Below are positions 15,445 to 24,268 of a DNA stretch of 44,220 nucleotides, one piece after another (within the stretch, counting starts at the first letter, position 1; every line of letters begins with the position of its first letter). Source of the stretch: a candidate division TM6 bacterium RIFCSPHIGHO2_12_FULL_36_22 (GTDB lineage Bacteria > Babelota > Babeliae > Babelales > UBA12409); the NCBI GenBank assembly GCA_001771315.1, contig METK01000005.1:24001-68220 (forward strand). Direction: 5' to 3'. A model generated the notes under the pieces. It did not search any database and was not told the DNA's origin. It worked only from the letters and a program-made list of their open reading frames with translations. Both the position numbers and the translations under genes were made by a program.

Positions 15445-17917
15445 ACTGGTTGCAAAGAATGCTGAAAAATGTGGAGATCGTATAGCTTTTTCAATGCAAT
15501 TTGGATATCGTACAAAAAATATTAGCTATGTACAATTGTATGCTATGGCACGTCAGGTAGCTTTGTTTTTACAAAAACAAGGTATTAAGAAGGGTGATGC
15601 TGTATTGCTACTTGCCCCTAATTCCCCATATTGGGGAGCTGTATATTGGGGTTGTATTATATCAGGTGTAATATTGGTCCCGCTTAATGTTCAATCAACA
15701 GCACAAATGTTAGAACGCGCTGCTTTGCAGACAGAATCGAAGATATTATTTAAGAATATTTTTTATAAACAAGAGTTACCAAAAAATATTCAAGCCTATG
15801 ATATCGAATTTTTAGAAGAGCTTATAAAAGATCTTGATCCCAAAGATTTTAAAGCACCGAAAATACAGGAAAATGATCTTGTATTAATTATGTATACATC
15901 CGGTACAACCGGTGATCCTAAAGGTGTTATGCTTTCACATAAAAACATAAGTTCAAATATGACAGCGCTATTGGAAATTATTCCATTTAAAAGAGCGGAT
16001 AAAGAACGTTTACTTTCTATTTTGCCATTGAGCCATATTTATGAACAAACAATTGGTTTTTTGTTACCACAGCACTATTGTGCTCAAATTATTTATGCAC
16101 ATTCTTTGGGAGCCATTCGTGAACTTATGTATAAGTATCATATTTCACTTATGGTTGCGGTACCAGAGTTTTTGCATGTTATGATGTCTCGAGTTCGAGC
16201 TGGTGTTGAAAAACAAGGTAAACAAGCACTATTTGCTCGTATGCTAACAATGTCGAAACGTATAGGTAATTACTGGATTGCACGCAAAATTATTTTTCGA
16301 AAATTGTTACATTTATTTGGGGGCAAATTGTTGGCTATAGCTTCTGGTGGTGCACCTTTAGATCCTGAATTGGAGCAAACATGGGACGCTGTTGGTATAC
16401 AAATTTTACAAGGATATGGTCTTACAGAAACATCACCAGTGGTGACGAGTAATGCATTTGATTCTCATCGACTTGGTTCTGTTGGCAAACCGATACCAGG
16501 TGTTCAAGTTAAGCTTGGTGAAGATAGTGAGATTCTTATAAAAGGTGATAATGTTTTTCAGGGATATTATAAAAATCCTGAAAAAACTAAAGAGGTATTT
16601 GATAAGGATGGTTGGTTTAAGACGGGAGATATCGGTGAATTTGATGAAGATGGTTTTCTTTATTTAAAGGGAAGAGCAAAATATATGATTCTTGGTCCAG
16701 GTGGCCAAAATGTTTTTCCTGAAGATATTGAACAAGTTCTTAATAAAATGGAATGTATTAAAGATTCCGCTGTACTTGGCATTGAAAAAGAACATGGTAT
16801 GGTGGAAATACATGCAGTATTATTAATAAATCCAGAAAGTAAGGACTGTAAGACTGAAATGTTGATCGATAAAGCAAATAGTGAACTTGCATCTTATCAA
16901 CAAATTACCGGTTGGTCTGTCTGGCCAGAAGATGATTTTCCGCGATCAGCAACACGTAAGGTACAAAAAGAAAAAGTTAAAAAGCATATTCTGGAACAAA
17001 CTAATAATACAATGACCGAATCTGCAGCAAACAAATCAAGTTTACATAGATTGCTTGCACAGATTACAGGTATGAATGTCAATAAGATTAACGACAATAC
17101 TAAATTAGTTGCCAACTTAAAAATAGATTCGCTGATGCGAGTTGAGCTTGTTGCTCGTATAGAACAGGACTTTGGAGTTGTACTTAATGAAGTAAGTATT
17201 ACGCCACAGATGACTGTTCAAGAATTGCAAGAATTAATTAACAAACAAGAGCCGGTAGAAGAACCGCCAAACTTAGCGCATTGGCCCCGTACAACTTGGG
17301 CTGGAATTTTACGTGCTGGTTTTCATGGGATTGGGATTATTGTATTCAAAAGTTTTATGAAGTTATCTGTAAAAGGGCGTGATAATCTTAAAGGCTTAAA
17401 AGGTCCAGTTCTTTTCATGCCAAATCATACAAGTGTGATTGATGGTGCTGTATTGCTACGTGCATTACCATGGAAATGGCGACTTAAAACTAGCTTTGCT
17501 GCAGCATACGATGTTCTTTATGAGCATTTTTCAAAAGTAGCGTGGCTAGCAGAATTAGGTGCCAATGCATTTCCATTACCACGTACGGATTCGGGTAATA
17601 TTAATTCTGGACTTAATAATATTGGTAGTATGTTGGATCAAGGTTATTCTGTTGGTATATTTCCAGAAGGGCAGATGAGCTTGGATGGAAAACTCTTGCC
17701 ACTCAAGGCCGGTGCTGGCTTAATTGCAACACAAATGGATGTTCCTATTGTTCCTGTCAAAATAGAGGGTGCAAATGTGTTGGTTCCATATGATAAACTG
17801 ATGCCACGTAGTCGTGGAACTGTGAAGATCACATTTGGTAAACCACTATATTTCAAGCGGAATGACTCGCCTATCGATGCACAAGAAAAAATTTATAATG
17901 CTCTAAAAGAGCTCTAG
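15431..17917 (+). CDS. Acyl-AMP ligase / acyl carrier protein / acyltransferase fusion
   Basis: An 828-residue three-domain enzyme for fatty-acid activation and transfer. Residues 1-520 are an ANL-family acyl-AMP ligase: YTSGTTGDPKG (155-165) binds ATP, GYGLTETSP (329-337) and KTGD (397-400) are conserved, and RSATRKVQK (505-513) carries the catalytic lysine. Residues 537-605 are an ACP domain with the phosphopantetheine serine at 567 in KIDSLMRVEL. Residues 630-828 are a PlsC-type acyltransferase with NHTSVID (665-671), FPEG (744-747) and a VPIVPVKIEG segment. The likely cycle is acyl-AMP formation, loading on the internal ACP and transfer to a lysophospholipid or other acceptor. It resembles Aas (acyltransferase/acyl-ACP synthetase) with reversed order and a built-in ACP. 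The ATG at 15431 has AAGGAAAG just upstream. AcpS directly precedes it. Confidence 0.92.
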   Translation: MILSELVAKNAEKCGDRIAFSMQFGYRTKNISYVQLYAMARQVALFLQKQGIKKGDAVLLLAPNSPYWGAVYWGCIISGVILVPLNVQSTAQMLERAALQTESKILFKNIFYKQELPKNIQAYDIEFLEELIKDLDPKDFKAPKIQENDLVLIMYTSGTTGDPKGVMLSHKNISSNMTALLEIIPFKRADKERLLSILPLSHIYEQTIGFLLPQHYCAQIIYAHSLGAIRELMYKYHISLMVAVPEFLHVMMSRVRAGVEKQGKQALFARMLTMSKRIGNYWIARKIIFRKLLHLFGGKLLAIASGGAPLDPELEQTWDAVGIQILQGYGLTETSPVVTSNAFDSHRLGSVGKPIPGVQVKLGEDSEILIKGDNVFQGYYKNPEKTKEVFDKDGWFKTGDIGEFDEDGFLYLKGRAKYMILGPGGQNVFPEDIEQVLNKMECIKDSAVLGIEKEHGMVEIHAVLLINPESKDCKTEMLIDKANSELASYQQITGWSVWPEDDFPRSATRKVQKEKVKKHILEQTNNTMTESAANKSSLHRLLAQITGMNVNKINDNTKLVANLKIDSLMRVELVARIEQDFGVVLNEVSITPQMTVQELQELINKQEPVEEPPNLAHWPRTTWAGILRAGFHGIGIIVFKSFMKLSVKGRDNLKGLKGPVLFMPNHTSVIDGAVLLRALPWKWRLKTSFAAAYDVLYEHFSKVAWLAELGANAFPLPRTDSGNINSGLNNIGSMLDQGYSVGIFPEGQMSLDGKLLPLKAGAGLIATQMDVPIVPVKIEGANVLVPYDKLMPRSRGTVKITFGKPLYFKRNDSPIDAQEKIYNALKEL

Positions 17918-18028
17918 ATATTATTTTTCTGCATTTTCTTGTTCTCTTTGTTTATCGTTGTAAAAGGTAAATATTCCATTATAATTAATTCGCAAGCAAG
18001 GTGTGTAATTAAAATAAGAAGGAATGGA

Positions 18029-19054
18029 ATGAAAAAATTAAGTGTATTATTATTAGCATCGCTGGTAGTTATTTCACAAGTCCAAGCTATGCATAATGGT
18101 GGGGGAAAAAAAGGTGGTAAAAGTAATGGTGCACGGTCTGGAGTAGAACAAGAAAATGAGACAGTTCATACAATTATTCTTCATAGCCCAAGAAACTGTT
18201 GGAATTCTGGAGAACAGGATGTTGTAGGAAAATATGGAGAGAAAGCATTAACTCGGGGAAGTTTACGAACTGCATGGCAAGATCTTGATAGTATGATTCA
18301 AAAGAAACCAGAAAATTTTGTTGCATTATGGTCAAAAGTTAAGGAAATTAATCCTTCCTACTGCCCTATATGGGGAGGTGATGAGGACGGATTGCAGGAA
18401 CAATATTTAGATAAACCTTCAGCAGATATTTTATATATTTTACGTAACTGTACAAAATTAAGAGGAAAAGAAATAGAACGAGAAATGATAATGGTGTATC
18501 CTCCTGAGCTAAAAGATTTGAACAATATGGCTGATCCTTATCGATATACTAAAACTATTATCACTATTAATGAACTACCGGGATATCAAGATCCGGCGAA
18601 GTGGCTTAATTCAGTGAGAAGCCTATGGGGTAGGCGTGATCGTGTAGTTGCAGATTCTCAATATAGGTCCATATTATTGGCATATGCAAATCTTCGTACT
18701 AACGGGAAAGAAGAAGTTAATAGAGTTTTCGATGGAATGCTAGCAGAAGAATTTACCACAGAGGGATATTGCAGGGAAGAAGTTGAAGGTAAATATCGAA
18801 AAAAATTACATGTAATTGCGCCAAAACCTGCAAAATGTTTAGCAAAGCTTAAACTGATTGAATTATCAAAAAAAGATGTCACTGAACAAGATAAAGATAT
18901 TCCAGTAGTTATGCATGATGCAGTATTGAATGTTTTGGCTCATACTCATCCAGATGTTATAGAGACACTTCGCGCCACTAAGTCTAGTTTTGTGATTTTG
19001 CCAGATATGACTAAACTTCAAACTACGCTTGATGCTTCTACTGAGATTGATTAA
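18029..19054 (+). CDS. Secreted protein, function unknown
   Basis: A 341-residue protein with a textbook signal peptide (MKKLSVLLLASLVVISQVQA). AAGGA at 18019-18023 supports the ATG at 18029; 30 more in-frame codons upstream have no good start. After the cleavage site comes a glycine/lysine-rich linker (NGGGKKGGKSNGARSG), then a mixed alpha/beta body with scattered cysteines and tryptophans. No catalytic motif or known domain is recognised. It stands alone between the acyl-ligase gene and a strong terminator at 19132-19176. Confidence 0.65.
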   Translation: MKKLSVLLLASLVVISQVQAMHNGGGKKGGKSNGARSGVEQENETVHTIILHSPRNCWNSGEQDVVGKYGEKALTRGSLRTAWQDLDSMIQKKPENFVALWSKVKEINPSYCPIWGGDEDGLQEQYLDKPSADILYILRNCTKLRGKEIEREMIMVYPPELKDLNNMADPYRYTKTIITINELPGYQDPAKWLNSVRSLWGRRDRVVADSQYRSILLAYANLRTNGKEEVNRVFDGMLAEEFTTEGYCREEVEGKYRKKLHVIAPKPAKCLAKLKLIELSKKDVTEQDKDIPVVMHDAVLNVLAHTHPDVIETLRATKSSFVILPDMTKLQTTLDASTEID

Positions 19055-19131
19055 TTAAATTAATTGTTTTTTCATCAGCGGTGTCGAGCCACAGCTGATC
19101 AGAAAGCTTTCGTTTTTGCGGATTAAATTTA

Positions 19132-19182
19132 AGCAGGAAGTCGATTAATACCAAAGATATAATCGACTTCCTGCTCTTTATT
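19132..19182 (+). terminator. Strong Rho-independent terminator
   Basis: AGCAGGAAGTCGATTA (19132-19147) pairs perfectly over 16 bases with TAATCGACTTCCTGCT (19160-19175), around a 12-base loop. CTTTATTTTTTGG follows. It ends the transcript of the secreted protein gene and insulates the ABC transporter genes. Confidence 0.85.
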
Positions 19183-19300
19183 TTTTGGTTGAATTTTTTT
19201 TCACAGTTTTGCAAGCGCAATATATGTTGTAAGACTTTACTTTATAACTGAAAAAAAGTATTTTAAATGCAAGATGTAAAGACTTATAAAGAGAAAAAAT

Positions 19301-20053
19301 ATGGATGAAACTCTAATAGAGATTCGTAATTTATCAAAAATTTATTACGCAAAAAGAAATAAAGAATCCATTGTAGCATTAAATGATATTAATTTATCAA
19401 TTTATCGAGGTGAGGTTTTAGCACTTCTTGGTGTTAATGGTGCCGGAAAAACTACATTATCTTCATTGATTGCAACCCTCCATCCACCTACATCAGGAGA
19501 GATTTTTTTTGAAGAACAATCGATTTATAAGGATTTATATAAATATCGTTTTAAAATTGGTTTTTGCCCTCAAAATCCTAACCTTGATACAGATTTGACA
19601 GTTAAAGAGAATCTTTTATTTGCAGGAAGATACTATCTTATCCCGCATAGTGAACTACACAATCGAGTTGATAAATTACTAATTAATTTAAATCTACTTC
19701 CTTATGCGGATGCTAAAGTTGATACGCTTTCAGGTGGTTATCGCCAGCGTCTATTGATTGCTCGAGCCATTATACATGATCCTAGTATAGTCATTTTTGA
19801 TGAACCAACAGTTGGATTAGATCCGCATATTCGGCGTCAAATTTGGGACATTGTACTTGATTTAAAAAAACAAAATAAAACTATTATATTTACTACTCAC
19901 TACTTAGATGAAGCTGAGGTTTTGTCTGACCGTGTTTGCATGCTTAATAAGGGTAAAATTTTGTTAATTGATAAATCATATAACTTGAAAAAGCAATATA
20001 ATAAAGTGAATCTAGAAGAGGTGTTTTTACACCTAATGAACCAGGAGGAATGA
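19301..20053 (+). CDS. ABC transporter ATP-binding subunit (ABC-2 exporter type)
   Basis: The 250-residue nucleotide-binding subunit of an ABC exporter. Walker A is GVNGAGKTT (about 45-53), the Q-loop is in IGFCPQNPNLD, the signature is LSGGYRQRL, Walker B is IVIFDEPTVGLDP and the switch histidine is in FTTHYLDEAE. The relatively short length and LDEAE ending are typical of DrrA/CcmA-like drug or polysaccharide exporters paired with an ABC-2 permease. It overlaps the permease gene at TGATG. The cargo cannot be read from the sequence. Confidence 0.93.
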   Translation: MDETLIEIRNLSKIYYAKRNKESIVALNDINLSIYRGEVLALLGVNGAGKTTLSSLIATLHPPTSGEIFFEEQSIYKDLYKYRFKIGFCPQNPNLDTDLTVKENLLFAGRYYLIPHSELHNRVDKLLINLNLLPYADAKVDTLSGGYRQRLLIARAIIHDPSIVIFDEPTVGLDPHIRRQIWDIVLDLKKQNKTIIFTTHYLDEAEVLSDRVCMLNKGKILLIDKSYNLKKQYNKVNLEEVFLHLMNQEE

Positions 20054-20838
20054 TGAATACTCAGTTGCGTATAGCGTTTCAATTATTTCTTCGAGATATG
20101 CTTATATTGAAAAAGGATTTTTTTGGGTTATTAATTAATACACTTACATGGCCTATAATTGCATCAATTTTATTTGGTTTTGTATTACCACATTTTGGCA
20201 ACGCTGATTCTCATAATTTTGGTAGTTTTATGATAATTGGTGCACTGGTTGCTATTGTAATAGTCACAGCGATTCAAAAGGCCACTGATATTATTATAGA
20301 TATTCAGCACCAAAAGCTTATTAATTTTGAACGGACGCTTCCATTGTCTTTTCCTATGCTTATGTTTCAAAAAATATGTACGATTAGTGTTATTTCATTT
20401 TTCTATTCAATCGTTATTCTTATCGTAGGAAAGCTTATATTGTGGCATCAATTTAGTTTTGCCAGTGTTCATTGGTTATGGTTGTTTATCATTTTGATTT
20501 TATCCAATCTTTTTTTTGGTGCTTTTGCTTTGATTATATCTGGTTGGATACCATCACCGGCAAAAATGGGTAATATTTGGATGCGTTTATATATGCCATG
20601 TTTATGGTTTGGATCATATATGAATCCATGGCACGAATTCTATAAAACGCTGCCTGCTCTTGCAATTGTGATGCTTTTCAATCCAGTTACCTATTGCATG
20701 GACGGTTTACGTGCAGCTACATTTGGCCAAGAAGGATATATATCTCTTTGGATTGTTTTTATTGTTCTTTCTATTCAGTTTATGGCTGCTAGTTACTTTG
20801 GGATTTATCTTATGAAGCGTAGGCTTAATGCTATCTAA
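20053..20838 (+). CDS. ABC-2 type permease subunit
   Basis: The membrane subunit paired with the preceding ATPase. It has about six hydrophobic segments across 261 residues (for example WPIIASILFGFVLP, IIGALVAIVIVTAI, VISFFYSIVILIVG, WLFIILILSNLFFGAFALI and a C-terminal IVFIVLSIQFMAASYFGIYL). This is the ABC-2 plan of DrrB-like exporters. Two ATGs overlap the upstream stop; the one at 20053 is preferred because AGGAGG at 20043-20048 is four bases before it and touches the other. It converges with the channel-like gene, with only two bases between the stops. Confidence 0.88.
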   Translation: MNTQLRIAFQLFLRDMLILKKDFFGLLINTLTWPIIASILFGFVLPHFGNADSHNFGSFMIIGALVAIVIVTAIQKATDIIIDIQHQKLINFERTLPLSFPMLMFQKICTISVISFFYSIVILIVGKLILWHQFSFASVHWLWLFIILILSNLFFGAFALIISGWIPSPAKMGNIWMRLYMPCLWFGSYMNPWHEFYKTLPALAIVMLFNPVTYCMDGLRAATFGQEGYISLWIVFIVLSIQFMAASYFGIYLMKRRLNAI

Positions 20839-20840
20839 AC

Positions 20841-21866
20841 TTAAATGTATAATAAATAAAACAAGAGAATAATAAGTCCACTATTAGCAAAAACGTTTAT
20901 TAAGACTCGTAATAGGATACTCAAATTTTTGCAAGCTAGTGTAATACCAAATATTGCCATAGAGCAAAGAAGCACATAAATGTATATATAATCTGAGATC
21001 ATCATGTAACCAACCTTAGGTGTATTGGGTGTGATAGCAAAGAGATAAAATATTAATGCACTTACAACACTTGTACACATAATGAGTCGAGTTCCATATA
21101 AATTTTCACTTGTAGGTATAAGTGAAAAAATGAGGATGAGAAAAAGACCTAATAACGGTAAAAGAATCATGAAAAGCGGGCGAAATGAATATCGTGAGTA
21201 GTCAATAGAAAAAACTATGCGAGGGTAAAGTATGGTGGTTTGTGATTTTTCGATACGCTCTAATATTTCTTCCACATATCCGGATGTAGCAAATGTATTA
21301 ATACCTTTCCAGGCTTCTATATACCTACTTGATCGTACAATAAATCTATTATTGCTAGATTGAAAAATAACTTCATCAGGGGATAATTGTTGATTTTGAA
21401 AAATGATATGAAGTTGATGATCATCAAATGGAAATCGTTGGTAATTCATATCATTATCAAACTCGACTAAAATACTGTAATAAATTAAATGCTTATCGCC
21501 AATCTTGCGTAAGACTGGAATTGATTTATAAATGATTTGGCCTCGTTCAAAGTTAAAATGATCTAATTGTTGGGGAGATATTGCTTTTGGATCAAATTCA
21601 AAGGAAAGAACCCCTTCGAATTTGAATTTATTGTTATTGACATCAAATTTTGAAAAATCTTTTATATAAAGGCCTGTTTTAACTATTTTATCTGGCTTAA
21701 TTGTTTTTAATTCTTGTTCAGTAAATGTGGTAATTGAGGGACTGGTATCTAATGTAACAAAATGAGTTAAGGGCTTGTAAAGGAGTAAAGTAAAAACTAT
21801 TAATGTGATAAAGCTGATGGTGACTTGGCTATAGATAGCCCCATGTCTTTGAAGATGGGATATCAT
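20841..21866 (-). CDS. Pentameric ligand-gated ion channel (Cys-loop receptor) homolog
   Basis: A 341-residue membrane protein with the architecture of prokaryotic pLGICs such as GLIC and ELIC. Residues 12-33 are an N-terminal hydrophobic segment (signal or anchor). Residues 45-225 are predicted beta-rich and hold FPFDDHQLHIIF (145-156), the counterpart of the (F/Y)PFDxQxL segment of the Cys-loop region, without the two cysteines, as in bacterial members. Four hydrophobic segments follow: M1 about 229-250, M2 about 258-277, M3 about 288-309, M4 about 322-341. Between M2 and M3, ITPNTPKVGYMMISD parallels the proline-rich M2-M3 loop of GLIC. The ligand and ion selectivity are unknown. It stands alone, divergent from the pseudouridine synthase gene. 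Confidence is good for the fold, lower for function. Confidence 0.75.
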   Translation of the reverse strand: MISHLQRHGAIYSQVTISFITLIVFTLLLYKPLTHFVTLDTSPSITTFTEQELKTIKPDKIVKTGLYIKDFSKFDVNNNKFKFEGVLSFEFDPKAISPQQLDHFNFERGQIIYKSIPVLRKIGDKHLIYYSILVEFDNDMNYQRFPFDDHQLHIIFQNQQLSPDEVIFQSSNNRFIVRSSRYIEAWKGINTFATSGYVEEILERIEKSQTTILYPRIVFSIDYSRYSFRPLFMILLPLLGLFLILIFSLIPTSENLYGTRLIMCTSVVSALIFYLFAITPNTPKVGYMMISDYIYIYVLLCSMAIFGITLACKNLSILLRVLINVFANSGLIILLFYLLYI

Positions 21867-22007
21867 AAAAGGACTCTTTCCAGGTTTAAATGGCTTTTTT
21901 GCAGTATGGACAATGAGTTACGATTCAGTCAATAAATTGCAAAAAAAACATCACTTTTGTATTCTAATATTAAATAGGTTTAAAAGGTTATATATAGGGG
22001 AATAATT

Positions 22008-22712
22008 ATGACAATGCCATTAAATAAATTTATAGCGCATGCAGGCGTGTGTTCAAGACGCCAGGCTGTTCAGATAATCCAAAATGGGGGAGTAACCATC
22101 AATGGCGTGGTGGTTAAAGAGCCTGGATACAAAGTGCTACCAACCGATGCGGTCAAGTGTGAAGGCAAATTACTCAAGCAGGAAGCACTTGAATATGTTT
22201 TATTAAACAAGCCACGTGGTTTTGTAACGACTCTTTCAGATGAGCGTAAAAGACCTACCGTACTTGAGTTGGTTCAAGGTGCAAGTAAGAAACGTATTTA
22301 TCCTGTGGGACGTTTAGATATTAATACGACAGGTGCTTTGCTACTGACCAATGACGGTGCATTAGCTCAACGTTTATCACACCCAAGTTTTAAAATGAAA
22401 AAAGTTTACCAATTAACTTTGAATAGGCTTCTTGATGCTCAAGATTTTGAGCGTATTAAAAAAGGAATAAGCTTGGATGATGGTCGCGTTGACGTTAGTT
22501 CGATTTCTATATCAAAAAACAATCCTAAGGATATTAGTGTTACACTTGAAAGTGGACGGAATCGAATTGTTCGTCGTATTTTTGAGCACTTTGGTTATAC
22601 GGTCAAAAAATTGGATCGTGTTGGTTATGCAGGCCTTAGCACTAAGGGAATGCCATTGGGATCATGGCGCTATTTAAATGAAAAAGAAATAAGAAAACTA
22701 TCAAAGAAATAA
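22008..22712 (+). CDS. RsuA/RluB-family pseudouridine synthase
   Basis: Converts a specific uridine of ribosomal RNA to pseudouridine. The N-terminal S4 RNA-binding domain (about 3-60) reads LNKFIAHAGVCSRRQAVQII and then NGVVVKEPGYKV. The catalytic domain has YPVGRLDINTTGALLLTNDG with the conserved catalytic aspartate in RLD, and KKVYQLTL. At 234 residues it is close to bacterial RluB/RsuA proteins; the sequence alone does not decide which, though the gene is nearer to RluB-type enzymes of low-GC genomes. A GGGGA site ahead of the ATG at 22008 supports the start. It is followed after 25 bases by a secreted orphan. Confidence 0.92.
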   Translation: MTMPLNKFIAHAGVCSRRQAVQIIQNGGVTINGVVVKEPGYKVLPTDAVKCEGKLLKQEALEYVLLNKPRGFVTTLSDERKRPTVLELVQGASKKRIYPVGRLDINTTGALLLTNDGALAQRLSHPSFKMKKVYQLTLNRLLDAQDFERIKKGISLDDGRVDVSSISISKNNPKDISVTLESGRNRIVRRIFEHFGYTVKKLDRVGYAGLSTKGMPLGSWRYLNEKEIRKLSKK

Positions 22713-22737
22713 TACAATCACATATTGGGGAGTAGCT

Positions 22738-23724
22738 ATGTATACTACACGTTGGTTATTAATTTCATTATTTACGTTGTTTTCTCTTGTTGGAATGCAT
22801 GAAGAAGCTTTAGTATTTCCTAAGGCTCCTGATACATTATTTTGGATTCAAGGTGAGCCAATACGAATACCCAAAGAAAAGATAACGCTATTAGCGCATC
22901 CAACAGTGCAACAATGTTGGAAAAATAGGCCGGAAGATAGCGCTCAATTTTTAACAAGACTTATTAATACTTTTAAAGAAAAAAAAGAAAACGTTACCCC
23001 AGAGACTGTATGGAACTTTTTTAAAGATGCAGATAAAAAAGAAGAACCTTATGAGGTACTTTTTGGTATAGAAAAACAGTGGCAATGTAATCAAATTGCG
23101 GAAATGCGACAGATTGAAGAGATGGGGGTAATTTTAGCAACATATGCTGAAGAATTGGGTGGCATTACGAGACGAATTGAATTACCGCATCCTATTTTAG
23201 AATCTTCAGATGTGATCATAAAAGAGGTTACTGATACTGTGTGTCAGCCAATTATATGGGAATTTTGGAATAATTATCGGGGACCAAATACAAGTAATGC
23301 ATCCGCATTTACTCGGTTAAAAGCAAAGATGGAATTAGAATCGGCAGGTGATAATTCAACAAAAATGTGGGGCGTTCTTTTAAGAGAAAGTTTTATTTAT
23401 AGGGATAGTGTCCGAAATAGAATGCCAAGTCGTTTTCAGTTATTTGCGGATTTAAACGATATTGATTGTCGTTTGCAAATGATGTGCAACGAAGCCTTAA
23501 CAGTATTGACGGTACCTAAGGATTGTTCCTTAGAATCAGTTAACTTTTCACTTAAACCAGATGGAAGTTTTGATTTGCCACAGCCAAATTTTTTTGATAA
23601 TTCACCAGAGAGATCTTCATCAGAAATTGCTTGTAACTCCCAAGATAGTGATTTGTTAGGTGGTATATTTGATAATCGTAATTTGAAAAGAGCTCGATTG
23701 AATTTTTCACAAGAAAGCACTTAA
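22738..23724 (+). CDS. Secreted protein, function unknown
   Basis: A 328-residue protein with a signal peptide (about residues 1-20, RWLLISLFTLFSLVG). The body is rich in tryptophan and charged residues, with a helix-prone region from 80 to 260 and several cysteines. The C-terminal 60 residues are serine- and acid-rich and end in RNLKRARLNFSQEST. No domain is recognised. A GGGGAG-like site precedes the ATG. It lies 25 bases after the pseudouridine synthase gene and is followed by a bidirectional-looking terminator. Confidence 0.65.
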   Translation: MYTTRWLLISLFTLFSLVGMHEEALVFPKAPDTLFWIQGEPIRIPKEKITLLAHPTVQQCWKNRPEDSAQFLTRLINTFKEKKENVTPETVWNFFKDADKKEEPYEVLFGIEKQWQCNQIAEMRQIEEMGVILATYAEELGGITRRIELPHPILESSDVIIKEVTDTVCQPIIWEFWNNYRGPNTSNASAFTRLKAKMELESAGDNSTKMWGVLLRESFIYRDSVRNRMPSRFQLFADLNDIDCRLQMMCNEALTVLTVPKDCSLESVNFSLKPDGSFDLPQPNFFDNSPERSSSEIACNSQDSDLLGGIFDNRNLKRARLNFSQEST

Positions 23725-23749
23725 GCTAATTTTTAAGAAATTATATCAA

Positions 23750-23784
23750 AAAGCTCTAGAGTTATTATCTCTGGAGCTTTTTTT
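23750..23784 (+). terminator. Rho-independent terminator
   Basis: AAAGCTCTAGAG (23750-23761) pairs with CTCTGGAGCTTT (23769-23780) with one wobble, over a seven-base loop. An A-run precedes and a T-run follows, so it could work in both directions. Confidence 0.85.
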
Positions 23785-23929
23785 ATTATAGCCCAATTGA
23801 TTATACGGATTCCTGTATGATGTTACAAAATTGAATGAATTTGTAGTAAAAAAATATGATATTTTTCTAGACTGGCAAATATAGAAAGGATTTATTCTGT
23901 AATAGTGATAAAAATAATGGGAGATAGAC

Positions 23930-24262
23930 ATGCCAGAGCTTCTAGAATTTGAGGCATATAAATATGTTATAAAATCAAAATGTCTCAATAAAAAAATAGA
24001 TGATGTGGAATCATCAGCGAAAAGCCTAGTGAAAGATATCCCTTTTTCTGTTTTTAAAAAAGGCCTTATTAATCAAAAATTTGATTCTGTTGATAGAAAA
24101 GGTAGGTATCTAATTATTCATGTAAGTTCAGGTGACAAATTAGTTATGCACTTTGGATTAACTGGATTTCTTATTTATTCTAAAGATACAAATGTTAAGT
24201 TTTCGCGTGTGAATATTTTATTTAAAAATACTGATATTTTACGTTGTAAAAGAAGAGCCTGA
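23930..24262 (+). CDS. Fpg/Nei-type DNA glycosylase, N-terminal domain only (truncated)
   Basis: The 110 residues match the N-terminal domain of formamidopyrimidine-DNA glycosylase, which excises oxidised purines. The catalytic start MPELLEFE corresponds to the family's MPELPEVE, with proline 2 as nucleophile and glutamate 3. RKGRYLIIHV and LVMHFGLTGFL match the RRGKYLL and LxxHLGMTG blocks. The protein ends at CKRRA, where the family has DxRRFG. The helix-two-turn-helix and zinc-finger domains needed for DNA binding are missing, and normal length is about 270. The next gene begins six bases later, so the truncation may have come from a deletion joining it to ligD. It may be a remnant, or a real small partner protein. 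The preceding 145 bases carry no other gene. Confidence 0.7.
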   Translation: MPELLEFEAYKYVIKSKCLNKKIDDVESSAKSLVKDIPFSVFKKGLINQKFDSVDRKGRYLIIHVSSGDKLVMHFGLTGFLIYSKDTNVKFSRVNILFKNTDILRCKRRA

Positions 24263-24268
24263 TGCTAA

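Noticed and set aside
19301-20838. Assignment of the ABC exporter to a specific drug or polysaccharide
   Set aside because: The subunits are generic DrrAB-like; neighbours give no cargo clue.
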